Source: Oscillospiraceae bacterium
GTDB taxonomy: Bacteria; Bacillota; Clostridia; Oscillospirales; CAG-272
NCBI GenBank assembly: GCA_015065005.1
Contig: SVRE01000015.1
Coordinates: 1-37,662 of the forward strand
Length of the DNA stretch: 37,662 bases
Direction of reading: 5' to 3'
The stretch's first letter is position 1, and each line of letters begins with the position of its first letter. Of the stretch, positions 16,819-25,421 are shown one piece after another. The translations under genes and the position numbers were made by a program. The notes below the pieces were generated by a model that ran no database searches, was not told the origin of the DNA, and saw nothing but the letters and a program-made list of their open reading frames with translations.

Positions 16819-18480
16819 TTAGCCAAAATATTCTATAAAGGTGAATACAATTGTTGTTTCATTTTCTTCACCCTCATAAACGATCTTGAAATTCTGGTTT
16901 GCTGAAATTACACAGGAAAGCACACCTGTTTCACTGTCAGCCACATATTCTGTACCGTCATTTGCAATAACCTTAACGTCTTGTGCGTTCTTAATTGTAA
17001 GAGTTGCCTTAGCGACTGTTCTCAATACAACCTCTTCACCGGCACCTGCGGAAATAACATAATTTTTAACAGAATCTGCGCTATTTACAGCCACAGGGGC
17101 GGGCTTTTCCTCTGTTCCCAGTGCTTTAGGATTTTCGTAAACGCAATAAAGAAGCCATGCGTTTTCCATAAATATATTTGACGCATTATCTCCAAATGCA
17201 AATTCCTTAGCATCATCGAACCAACCGTTTTGCTCACCTACAGCCTTAACAGCTGTTGCAAGCTGCTCGTTCAACGGGTAAAGTCCCTTTGTACCGCAAA
17301 GCGCACCGTAAGCTACAATCATTTCGTTATAATAATCTATTCTGATAAGATTTCCGTCTTCATCCTTAATGAACTGCAGGAAATTGTTACCGCCAGTCTC
17401 GTGAATTGAGATAAGTGACGGCAGAGTTTCATATGCCTCCTCATCATCGGTTTCGGGAGTTAACCTTATGTAAATAAGCGGTCCGTCCTCGCTATTCAGG
17501 TGATAATATCCATCCTTTTCATTATATACAGCCTTTTGTGTTGGGTCTGTAATATCAAAGAGAACAAATTCACTGTTTACATAGTTATCTACCTTTATTG
17601 CGCTTTTGTCAATTTGAACAACGGTGTGCTCCATATCCTTTTCAGCATCACCGATACGCTGAATTTTAACCACACAGCCCCTTGCATCCTCTGATCTTAC
17701 ACCGATTATGCACTGTGTTGTTCCACCCGGATTTCCAATATTAACGCTATCGTCACGAACTGTAAGCTCAAAGGACGTTGACACCGCTTCTCCGTTAATA
17801 TAGTGGATGTTTCCGCCAAAGTTACCAATGAAAACCTCTTCACTTGATTCACAGCTTATTTCGTAAATACCGCCACGTGTGGGGGTAAAAATGAAATATG
17901 ACATCTCTGGGCGGTCAATTTCCACATATACGCCACCCTCGAAAAGATGTACAGCTTCATAAGGAACATGCTCAAGAATATCACTGTCATAAACGTGAAT
18001 TGTTTGTCTTTCTGAGCCATCTGCATATGTATAAAGAGTAACGGTTTTTTCTGTTTCATCTGCACTTAAGGTGCAAGCCCCTTCATCATAATAGAACTTG
18101 CCCTCCATTGGGGAAACTGTAAATGTGTAGTCGCCCTCTTCCAAATTGAACACAGCGGAGCCCTTTCTCATTGGCTTTTCGCCAAGGCTTGCGCCATCCT
18201 TGAACATTTCAACAATTACGCTAACGCCTAACTCATTTCCGAATGCATCTACCGCCTTTACGGTATAATCCTTCATTACCGGTACATCAGGCTCGTCATC
18301 TACAATTTGTGAGCTGTCGGTTGATGAATTAACGCCGCTACTTGCAGCAGAGCCGCTTGTCGGAGTGCTGTTGTCTGTAGAGCTTTGGCTTGGTGGAGTA
18401 TTTTCATCACCGCAGGCGGAAACAAAAAGCACGCACGCCAACAAACACAAAAGTGATAAAATTTTAAGTAAATTCTTCAT
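16819..18480 (-). CDS. Lipoprotein of unknown function sharing a novel module with its upstream neighbour
   Basis: A 553-residue predicted lipoprotein; the ATG at 18480 has GGAGA 6-7 nt upstream. The lipobox is VSAC (Cys 23), followed by an acidic and Ser/Thr-rich tether. A Cna-B-like domain (YTVKAVDAFGNELG onward) covers about residues 65-150. A PPC-like domain containing FTPTRGGIYEIS starts near 195. Residues about 317-448 hold a module whose marks are KDGYYHLNSEDGPLI, GLYPLNEQL and NAWLLYCVY. The same marks recur twice in the protein encoded immediately upstream, and I cannot match them to a named family. A short beta-rich C-terminus follows. The gene lies 58 bp behind the TlpA lipoprotein with only a hairpin between them, and no separate promoter is evident, so it is probably co-transcribed. 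The module may bind a ligand or partner common to both proteins. Confidence 0.78.
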   Translation of the reverse strand: MKNLLKILSLLCLLACVLFVSACGDENTPPSQSSTDNSTPTSGSAASSGVNSSTDSSQIVDDEPDVPVMKDYTVKAVDAFGNELGVSVIVEMFKDGASLGEKPMRKGSAVFNLEEGDYTFTVSPMEGKFYYDEGACTLSADETEKTVTLYTYADGSERQTIHVYDSDILEHVPYEAVHLFEGGVYVEIDRPEMSYFIFTPTRGGIYEISCESSEEVFIGNFGGNIHYINGEAVSTSFELTVRDDSVNIGNPGGTTQCIIGVRSEDARGCVVKIQRIGDAEKDMEHTVVQIDKSAIKVDNYVNSEFVLFDITDPTQKAVYNEKDGYYHLNSEDGPLIYIRLTPETDDEEAYETLPSLISIHETGGNNFLQFIKDEDGNLIRIDYYNEMIVAYGALCGTKGLYPLNEQLATAVKAVGEQNGWFDDAKEFAFGDNASNIFMENAWLLYCVYENPKALGTEEKPAPVAVNSADSVKNYVISAGAGEEVVLRTVAKATLTIKNAQDVKVIANDGTEYVADSETGVLSCVISANQNFKIVYEGEENETTIVFTFIEYFG

Positions 18481-18500
18481 AATAATCTCCAATATGCAAT

Positions 18501-18526
18501 ATGCGGTAAGGTTTCCCCTACCGCAT
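18501..18526 (-). other. Intercistronic hairpin between two lipoprotein genes
   Basis: An 8-bp perfect stem (ATGCGGTA with TACCGCAT) around a 10-nt loop, located between the stop at 18539 and the ribosome binding site of the next gene. There is no T-run after it on the minus strand, so it looks like an RNA processing or stability element, or a leaky attenuator, and not a full terminator. Confidence 0.5.
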
Positions 18527-18538
18527 AATCTTGCTTAA

Positions 18539-21500
18539 TTATTGCTGATTCTTATCAGCCTCGATAAGAGCATAAATTTTTATCATAGCATCATCAATTA
18601 AGTTTCTCTTAACTGTGATAATGCTCCAGCTTTCAAGAGAAGCCTCAAGTGACTCAACTATTGCTTCAATTTCTGCCTTAATTTCCTCGTTTGCAATCTC
18701 AGCACCGTCTACCATAGCCTCAAGCTGAAGAAGCTTTTCCTCAACTGTTGGAATAACATCAAGGCTATTGTAGTAATAGCAAAGCTTTGTCCAGGAATGC
18801 TCAACATTCGGGAATGTGAACTTATCCATAATAGCCTGAAGCATTGCTGCAAGCTCAGCATCAACAGGAACACAGCCCTGGCGTTCAGGATAAATCACTT
18901 CGCTGCCTGTACCGCCTGTGCCGTTATCAAGCATAGCAATGTACTTCTTCATTGCCTCGGTATAGTCAGGGCCATTACCGTGATACTTACCGTCAATAAT
19001 ATCGTCCATTTGGTAGTATTCCCAGTTAGCCTCAAAATCCTCGCCCCAGAGCTTTTCAAGAGCGTCCACACCGTCCTTGTCATAGTAATTAACCTTAAAT
19101 ACATACGCTTCGTGGTCAATTTCTGTCTTACTCATATCAAAAGCGCCGCTTTCCACAAGTGTTTTCAGCGTCTGTGTTGGGAAGATATTTGTTGTAAAGT
19201 GGAAATCTGCATACAGGATTGAACCAAGCTCACCGTTAGGAAGCAAGTGGCAGAAATAGCCGTATCTCGGGTCGCTTTCATCTGTACAAAGCTTAACATC
19301 GATACCACCTGCGATAATGTCACTACCCTCATCACGGGTGAAGACTCCGGGAGAAGCCTCTACAAACACATCAAAGCTTTCACCAACATACTTAAGGTCA
19401 AATGCAAACGTACCTGCACCGTAAACGTCATAGTATGCTATGTCAATATAATACTCAACACCTTCTTCAAAATAGCCGATCATTGAGCAGTTTTTGAAGT
19501 CTCTTTCATAAGTGCCGTCCCCATCCGGGTCGATAAGCAATTCAGGGCAGTGTCTTTCGCCAATTGTTGAATCAATGTAAAGAATTCTGTCGCCGCCGTT
19601 TTCCTTGTTCCACTGTTCAAAGCTACCTGTAAACACCCAACCGTCAACCTCCTGTGTGGAGCTTGATGTAATACGGTAAACACCTGACTTTGTAGGAACA
19701 AACTTGTAAAGGAAGCCTCTTGGCATTATGATTTGTGTGTAGGTTACAACATTCTTGAAGCCCTCTTCACCCTCTTTGGTTTCGATAGCCTCAAATGCAT
19801 TGAAAGTTGAAAGACCTTTTGTTGGATCCTCAAGCTCCTTGTCAGTACCGTAAGCGCTGTAATAAGAGCATAGCTCAAGCCAAGTATTTTCGTTAACACT
19901 GAAGCCGTTTTGCTTTACATACTCCTCAAGGAAGCCCTTAAGCTGCTCTGTTACAGGGCAGAAGCCGTAAAGTCTTGAGTTTGTAGCAAATTGACAGTAC
20001 AAAATAAACGGTGTATATACATCCTCACCATTGTAAATAAATTCACCGTCAGCGGTAAGCTTATTTACTACAGTTGTTCTCTGCTCCTCAGGCATCTTTA
20101 AATAGAACTGAGTATTAACGCCCTGAAGTCCTGCCAAAAGAAGAGGACCATTTACGTTTCCAACGTGGTAGTATCCATCATTTTCATTAAAGAAAACATC
20201 AACGTAGCTTGCAAATGTGTTATCATCCTGCAAATCTGTTGCTGCGTATCTTGGAATATAGGTTTCGTTTTCAATTGCTCCCTTGTCAACTACTCTGAAG
20301 TTGTCAAGATATACCTTGTCCTCACCCTCTTTTTCGCTTTCATCCTTAATGTAGCAGAAGGCAACCTCATATGTGCCATCCTCTGTTGCTACCCAAGGGC
20401 AGCAGGCTTGCCAAGGATTTTCGATAAGGTTACCGTCATCATCCTCTAAGGGTCTGCCTGAAATTGTGTAAATCGGAGAGTTGTCAACAATGATATGCAA
20501 TACGTCATACATACTTTGAGTTGAAACATAGTAGTCAAACATAAGAGCCTGACCAGCCTTTAAATCAACATCAACGTAGAGAATCGCAAAGGAATTGTCA
20601 ATATCCATATTAGTTGAAGCGATACATTTTTCTCCATCCTTTTCAACAACAATGAACGGCCATGCATATTCGCTATCATCTTCATCTGTTTCAGGACGGA
20701 AGGAAATGTTAATATCTCCCTGTACAACCGCATCCTTAATTTCAGCCTCAGGTGACATTTCAACATCCGGCTTAATCATTGGGGAAAGGTCGTAAATAGA
20801 GGAATAAAGCTCCTGTGTATAATTGTTTGACACAAAGTGGTCAAATGCGTTTGTAAAGTATCGCTGGCCAAGAACACCGCCAACCTGTATCATTGAAATA
20901 ACACCGTATCGGTCAATGACAACTGTACATGGGTTTACGTTAAATCCAAATGCATCCTGGATGTTTGCTGTATCCTTTGCCATTGGGAAGGTTAATTCAC
21001 AACCTTCATCTACATAGTAGCCCGGCTTTTTAAAGTCAGCCAGGAATGTTGTAATGCTCTTTTCATTATCGGATGAGTAAGCATTGATACCGATAATCTC
21101 AATTCCCTTTTCCTTATACTCCTCATACGCACCTTGGAGATATGGAAACTCCTCAATGCAATATGTACAAGTGGTATACCAGAAATTAAGAACAACTGCC
21201 TTCTTACCGTCAGCAAAAAGCTTGGAAAGTGTAATTTCCTCGCCGTCAACTGTGGTAAGCTTGAAATCATACATTACATCGCCAAGGGCAAGCTGCTTGC
21301 CCGCTAAGCTACTGTCATTTTCAATAATAGCTGTTTCAACGCCGATATCTACACCTGTTGAGCCAAGAGCATAATAATCCTCGTGCACGTAGCCCTTAGG
21401 AAGCCCCTCAACATATACATACTTTGCATGCTTAGGCTCTACGTTGAGAACAACAATACCGTTTTCATCAGTCTTACCTCTTGCATATGCAATAGCAGTG

Positions 21501-21805
21501 TCATTTGCTTCTTCCTGCACATATACGCTTACATCAGGAATAGGCTTGCTTGTCATCTTGTTAAAAATCTTAATAGTGTAGCTTGACTTTTTAGCATCAC
21601 TGTCATCTTGTCCGCCACCGTTTGAGCTGCCTGTTGACGGCGGGGTGCCGGAATCAGTACCGGGTGTGCTGCTACCGGTTGAGCCATTTGAACCGCTTGG
21701 TACGCTTGGCTCCTCTTCATCATCGCAAGATGCCATCATTACGATTGAAGTAAGCGCAAGCACAAGCGCCAAAAATAATGATAGCAAAATTTTGGTTTTT
21801 TTCAT
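18539..21805 (-). CDS. Large lipoprotein with Cna-B-like and TlpA-like thioredoxin domains plus two copies of a novel module
   Basis: A 1088-residue lipoprotein: lipobox MASC (Cys 27), acidic tract, then a Ser/Gly/Thr/Pro tether to about residue 72. A Cna-B-like domain (YTIKIFNKMTSKPIPDVSVYV) spans about 75-165. A TlpA/redoxin domain at about 170-335 has active site Cys213-T-Y-Cys216 in NFWYTTCTYC, and a cis-Pro segment FNVNPCTVVID. A beta-sandwich region follows (about 370-520, asking for a bound-ligand role). Copy A of a module shared with the next gene lies at about 535-650 and copy B at about 845-1012, with a PPC-like domain (FVPTKSGVYRIT) between them. The C-terminus is a helical ~60-residue segment. 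It is likely an outward-facing thiol-disulfide protein tethered to the membrane; the facing FeS-thioredoxin fusion could be its electron partner, which is inference. AAGGAGA precedes the ATG; a promoter lies at 21855-21883. Confidence 0.85.
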   Translation of the reverse strand: MKKTKILLSLFLALVLALTSIVMMASCDDEEEPSVPSGSNGSTGSSTPGTDSGTPPSTGSSNGGGQDDSDAKKSSYTIKIFNKMTSKPIPDVSVYVQEEANDTAIAYARGKTDENGIVVLNVEPKHAKYVYVEGLPKGYVHEDYYALGSTGVDIGVETAIIENDSSLAGKQLALGDVMYDFKLTTVDGEEITLSKLFADGKKAVVLNFWYTTCTYCIEEFPYLQGAYEEYKEKGIEIIGINAYSSDNEKSITTFLADFKKPGYYVDEGCELTFPMAKDTANIQDAFGFNVNPCTVVIDRYGVISMIQVGGVLGQRYFTNAFDHFVSNNYTQELYSSIYDLSPMIKPDVEMSPEAEIKDAVVQGDINISFRPETDEDDSEYAWPFIVVEKDGEKCIASTNMDIDNSFAILYVDVDLKAGQALMFDYYVSTQSMYDVLHIIVDNSPIYTISGRPLEDDDGNLIENPWQACCPWVATEDGTYEVAFCYIKDESEKEGEDKVYLDNFRVVDKGAIENETYIPRYAATDLQDDNTFASYVDVFFNENDGYYHVGNVNGPLLLAGLQGVNTQFYLKMPEEQRTTVVNKLTADGEFIYNGEDVYTPFILYCQFATNSRLYGFCPVTEQLKGFLEEYVKQNGFSVNENTWLELCSYYSAYGTDKELEDPTKGLSTFNAFEAIETKEGEEGFKNVVTYTQIIMPRGFLYKFVPTKSGVYRITSSSTQEVDGWVFTGSFEQWNKENGGDRILYIDSTIGERHCPELLIDPDGDGTYERDFKNCSMIGYFEEGVEYYIDIAYYDVYGAGTFAFDLKYVGESFDVFVEASPGVFTRDEGSDIIAGGIDVKLCTDESDPRYGYFCHLLPNGELGSILYADFHFTTNIFPTQTLKTLVESGAFDMSKTEIDHEAYVFKVNYYDKDGVDALEKLWGEDFEANWEYYQMDDIIDGKYHGNGPDYTEAMKKYIAMLDNGTGGTGSEVIYPERQGCVPVDAELAAMLQAIMDKFTFPNVEHSWTKLCYYYNSLDVIPTVEEKLLQLEAMVDGAEIANEEIKAEIEAIVESLEASLESWSIITVKRNLIDDAMIKIYALIEADKNQQ

Positions 21806-21854
21806 CTTGTTTCTCCTTAATTTAAAATCTCAGTTATAATAAATTGCCACGAAT

Positions 21855-21883
21855 ATAATATCATATAAAGGGTCAAAAATCAA
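21855..21883 (-). promoter_or_regulatory. Sigma-A-like promoter of the TlpA lipoprotein operon
   Basis: Minus strand TTGATT (21878-21883), 17-bp spacer, TATTAT (21855-21860), about 50 bp before the start codon. Confidence 0.5.
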
Positions 21884-21948
21884 GTGTCACACGAAAATAA
21901 TTTTAGTTTTGTAAAGTGTTATCACAACGTTTACAATTGATTAAAATT

Positions 21949-23181
21949 TTAAAGCTTATTTTTAAGCGCCTTTCTGATGCCCGAGCCCTTGGGGAACAAA
22001 GCCATGCCCACCTTGCACACGAGCTTGTTATGAAACAGCTTGTTTTTAAGTGAGTTTTTCCTTTTCGGCATTATGAGCTGAGCATCTTTTGAATAGGTGA
22101 TTTTAATACCTTTTTTCTGTGCAAGATATCCTATGGATTTTGCAACATATTCATCGCTTTTATCGTAATTTACAGACACGTCCTGCCCTTTTTTGCATAT
22201 CCACCTGAATATTGTATCTATTCCCTCAAAGTCATCACCCAAAAGTCCTGATGCAATATAGCTTTGGCTATCCTTGAGTGTTGGCGGCACCAGCTTTTCC
22301 ACGCCGTAGCTTTGTTTAATGTAATCACAAAGCCCTTTGTCCCCCTGCGCCTTGGCATACGAATAGTGTGTGCGGGACATCATGCCTTTCCATTCATTAA
22401 TATTTGATAAAATTTCGCTTGCATACTTATTTTCACCGATGCTTGACTCCATAATGCTGAAATTTTTTGTCACCGCATCTACCTGGTGAGCTATTTTCTC
22501 ACTTGTATCTGCAACAATGCTTTGACTGTCATGCACATGATAAAAGTAGTACCCTGTGTGGATATTTTTAAGCTTTTTGGCATTTTTGAATGCAAAAAAT
22601 GTAATCAACATATCCTCAGAATAGGTTTGCTTCTTCATGATCACATCTGTTTTTTCTATTTCAGCTTTTGCCTTCAAAAGCAGTTCCCTTTTGAAAATCT
22701 TATTCCATAACACAAAATAGGAATGTTGCCTGCCTTGATAAAGTGCAAACTGTTTTAAAATTTCATCATTTTCAAGCTCAATATTGCTGTTTATAGTAGA
22801 ATCTTCCTTGCAGTAAGCCATCGCTGAGCCTGTTTTGAATGCCCAATCATTTATAACAATGTCGCAGCCGCCATTTACAGCCTCATCCACCATCGGCGCA
22901 TGATAATTAAAGGTTACGGTATCATCAGAATCAACAAATGCAACATACTCCCCTTTTGCAAGCATCAATCCATATGTTCTTGCAGCCAATTGACCGCGAT
23001 TTGACGTTTTTACATACACAGGGTGGTACTTTTCCACTATTTCGCCATAATCCGTATCCGAGCCGTCATCCACCACTAAAACCTCATAATCCTCAAGTGT
23101 TGATGTGCAAATGCTGCCAAGGCATTTGTCAAGCTGCTCCACCTTGGCGTTGTAAACGCATACTATAACGCTTAATCTCAT
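21949..23181 (-). CDS. Family 2 glycosyltransferase
   Basis: A 410-residue cytoplasmic glycosyltransferase with a GT-A fold at the N-terminus: LSVIVCVYN at residues 3-11, VVDDGSD around 37-42, NRGQLAARTYGL at 61-72 and the metal/nucleotide-binding DSDD at 84-87. The family transfers a sugar from a nucleotide-activated donor to glycans, wall polymers or lipid carriers; donor and acceptor cannot be read here. The C-terminal ~200 residues are a helical accessory region without membrane spans, ending in a basic tail. AAAGGAG precedes the ATG at 23181, and a perfect consensus promoter (23215-23243) drives it alone. It is not obviously in an operon: the next minus-strand gene starts 143 bp downstream with its own promoter, and I see no clear terminator between them. 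It could decorate surface proteins or a capsule. Confidence 0.9.
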   Translation of the reverse strand: MRLSVIVCVYNAKVEQLDKCLGSICTSTLEDYEVLVVDDGSDTDYGEIVEKYHPVYVKTSNRGQLAARTYGLMLAKGEYVAFVDSDDTVTFNYHAPMVDEAVNGGCDIVINDWAFKTGSAMAYCKEDSTINSNIELENDEILKQFALYQGRQHSYFVLWNKIFKRELLLKAKAEIEKTDVIMKKQTYSEDMLITFFAFKNAKKLKNIHTGYYFYHVHDSQSIVADTSEKIAHQVDAVTKNFSIMESSIGENKYASEILSNINEWKGMMSRTHYSYAKAQGDKGLCDYIKQSYGVEKLVPPTLKDSQSYIASGLLGDDFEGIDTIFRWICKKGQDVSVNYDKSDEYVAKSIGYLAQKKGIKITYSKDAQLIMPKRKNSLKNKLFHNKLVCKVGMALFPKGSGIRKALKNKL

Positions 23182-23214
23182 AAAAATCTCCTTTAGTTGT
23201 CAATTTTATACCTT

Positions 23215-23243
23215 ATTATACCCTTTTTCTGTTTCTTTGTCAA
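23215..23243 (-). promoter_or_regulatory. Perfect consensus sigma-A promoter of the glycosyltransferase
   Basis: Minus strand TTGACA (23238-23243), exactly 17 bp, TATAAT (23215-23220): both hexamers match consensus, 34 bp before the start codon. Confidence 0.85.
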
Positions 23244-23312
23244 CAGTTTCGGATTAAGGAGGTGATTTGTGAAATTTAATCAAAAGTTTAAGCTAAAATA
23301 CTTGTTTTTTTA

Positions 23313-23341
23313 TTGACTTTTCATTATTAATAAGGTATACT
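23313..23341 (+). promoter_or_regulatory. Sigma-A-like promoter of the tandem glycosidase operon
   Basis: TTGACT (23313-23318), 17-bp spacer, TATACT (23336-23341), 35 bp before the ATG at 23376. It is divergent from the glycosyltransferase promoter 70 bp away. Confidence 0.75.
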
Positions 23342-23375
23342 TAACTTAGTTATATTCTTATTGGGAGGCAAATTC

Positions 23376-25397
23376 ATGAAAAAAAGTATATTTGGGCTTA
23401 TAGTCTCAGCGCTTATTGTTTTAACACTGTGCTTTTTAATAGTCGCCTGCACTGATGACACGCCCACAAGTAGCTCAACCGACGGTGGCGGTAATGACGA
23501 TACCGTTAAGCCCGAGGACATTAAGCTGCTTAACATCAACTACGAAACAATGACCTATGTAGGTACATCTTTAAAGGATTTTTCTGCTATTTTTGATGAG
23601 CAAACAACCTTGGGTGATCCGAAAAGCGATATGCAAAGCGGTGTCTTCCCAGCCTTTCCTAACTCTCTTACCACACTTTACGATGCTGACGGAAACGGTG
23701 ATATTACCGATGCGGATAAAGCCCACGAGTACGAGATTACAATTGATTTAGGTGCGGAGCATTATATTGAGTGCTTCTATGCTTTCTTTGATAATGCGGG
23801 ATACTCCATAATTTTTGAAACCGGTGCTGCTTTTGATTATGACAACACCGTTGAGTTTACCGCAAAAACAATCGGCTGGTCACAGATTGATATTAAGACT
23901 AAAACAAGATATATCAATGTTCGGTTTAAAAACGGACAAGCCGCTACAGAGCTTCTGGCTTACGGTGTAAGAACCGGTGAATATGACGTCCTTAACACAA
24001 AGGAGCATGAGTACAAGGATTTCAGTTATTTCCTTGGTATGAACGGCAACCAAAGCGATAAAAGTGCAACACTCAGATGCACAAACTATTTCAGAGATTA
24101 CATCAACTGGTGCTGGTGCTTTGAAAGAAGCGTTTACCCCAACTCCCCCGGAACTACATATACAGCGACAATGTCCCAATATTATGACGTAACCTACGAC
24201 TTGCTCAAAAACAGCTACGGTGTAAATGCCGTACCTTGTTATATGTTCAAGGCTGATGACTTTAACGTATCAAGCGTCGATGATTATATGAAGCCCGAAT
24301 CCTACGTTATGTACGGTGAGCTTATGTATCAATCCGCCCTTATGTTTGGTTACAACAAGAACAACACAAAGGATATGGTTAAGGTTTTAGGCTTGCAAAA
24401 ACGTTTGAACCTTGATGTTATTTCCTGGATCGAAGCAGGAAACGAGCCAAACGGCGAAGGAAATGACGGTTTTTCACCGTATGAGCTTGCTGTTATCACC
24501 TCCACTGCCTATGACGGTCACTGTAACACTGTTATCGCTCCTACAGGAAGCGGTGTGGGCGTTAAAAATGCCAATGCAGGTGTAAAAATGGCTATGGCAG
24601 GTCTTGCAGGCGTTGGTGTACGCTACATCCAAGCCATGTCCTTCTGGATGGAGCATAACCGTGCTGACGGTCAGCTTGCTCTTGATGCCTTCAACGTTCA
24701 TACCTACTGCAAAAAGCTCATTACATATAACGGCTATCAGGTTTACGTTGGCGTTTGCCCCGAAATTGGAAAAATAACCGAATATGTTGAGCAGCTCTGC
24801 GATTGGAGAGATAAGTATTATCCCGATAAAGAGGTTTGGTTAACTGAGTTTGGTTGGGATACAAACACAAGCTACGAAACAGAAAACGCCTGCCACCCAT
24901 ATGCTGACTTTACAGCAAGAGAAATACAGGCTATGTGGCTTGTACGTGCTTACTTTATGTTTGCATCTGTTGGTGTTGACCGTTGCGCAATGTATATGGC
25001 GCCTGACCTTGGAAATGAAGAAACAAGCGTTGGTAAATACGGCACCAGCGGTGTTATTTCCTCAAGCGGCGAGTACAAGGATTCTTACTACTACCTGTAC
25101 ACCATCAAAAACACAATGAACGATATGCACTTTGCCGAGATAATTGACTCCGGCAATGAAAATGTTTGGATTTACCGCTTTGAAAACGGCGAAGGAAAAT
25201 CCTGCTATGCCCTTTGGTGTCCTACCATGGACGACATAAGAGTTGACGGTTTTAAGCTTAACATAGATGGAACAAATGCTACCTTGACTGAGTTTGCTAA
25301 CCTTGAAAAAAGCGGTATTTCAAGCTCTCTCACAGTAGAAAACGGTACAGTAACAGTTAATGTCAGCGAAAGACCGATACTTGTATTTAGTGAATAA
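23376..25397 (+). CDS. Exported lipoprotein glycosidase, clan GH-A-like, with N-terminal discoidin-like domain
   Basis: A 673-residue lipoprotein; the ATG at 23376 follows TTGGGAGGCAAATTC, so an in-frame upstream TTG is not preferred. The lipobox is IVAC (Cys 25), then a short acidic/Ser/Gly tether. Residues about 60-200 resemble a discoidin/CBM jelly roll (ITIDLGAEHYIECFYAFFD ... INVRFKNGQAATELLAYG). The rest looks like a TIM-barrel hydrolase of clan GH-A with a C-terminal beta domain: IEAGNEPNG puts the probable acid/base at Glu357, and WLTEFGWDTN puts the probable nucleophile at Glu491. The GNEP and TEFGWD pairing is what supports a retaining glycosidase; the exact CAZy family and substrate are not recognisable to me. 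The next gene, 24 bp downstream, is a full-length paralogue without a signal peptide. The natural reading is surface cleavage of a glycan followed by related processing inside the cell. Confidence 0.78.
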   Translation: MKKSIFGLIVSALIVLTLCFLIVACTDDTPTSSSTDGGGNDDTVKPEDIKLLNINYETMTYVGTSLKDFSAIFDEQTTLGDPKSDMQSGVFPAFPNSLTTLYDADGNGDITDADKAHEYEITIDLGAEHYIECFYAFFDNAGYSIIFETGAAFDYDNTVEFTAKTIGWSQIDIKTKTRYINVRFKNGQAATELLAYGVRTGEYDVLNTKEHEYKDFSYFLGMNGNQSDKSATLRCTNYFRDYINWCWCFERSVYPNSPGTTYTATMSQYYDVTYDLLKNSYGVNAVPCYMFKADDFNVSSVDDYMKPESYVMYGELMYQSALMFGYNKNNTKDMVKVLGLQKRLNLDVISWIEAGNEPNGEGNDGFSPYELAVITSTAYDGHCNTVIAPTGSGVGVKNANAGVKMAMAGLAGVGVRYIQAMSFWMEHNRADGQLALDAFNVHTYCKKLITYNGYQVYVGVCPEIGKITEYVEQLCDWRDKYYPDKEVWLTEFGWDTNTSYETENACHPYADFTAREIQAMWLVRAYFMFASVGVDRCAMYMAPDLGNEETSVGKYGTSGVISSSGEYKDSYYYLYTIKNTMNDMHFAEIIDSGNENVWIYRFENGEGKSCYALWCPTMDDIRVDGFKLNIDGTNATLTEFANLEKSGISSSLTVENGTVTVNVSERPILVFSE

Positions 25398-25421
25398 TTT
25401 GGTTTAAAGGAGACAGAAAAA

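Noticed and set aside
13858..21805. Reading the three lipoproteins as LPxTG pilins because of their Cna-B-like domains
   Set aside because: All have an N-terminal lipobox and none has a C-terminal sorting signal or membrane span.
21806..21948. Possible terminator after the glycosyltransferase gene
   Set aside because: Only a short GTG/CAC hairpin and A/T runs are seen; no stem with a T-run on the minus strand.
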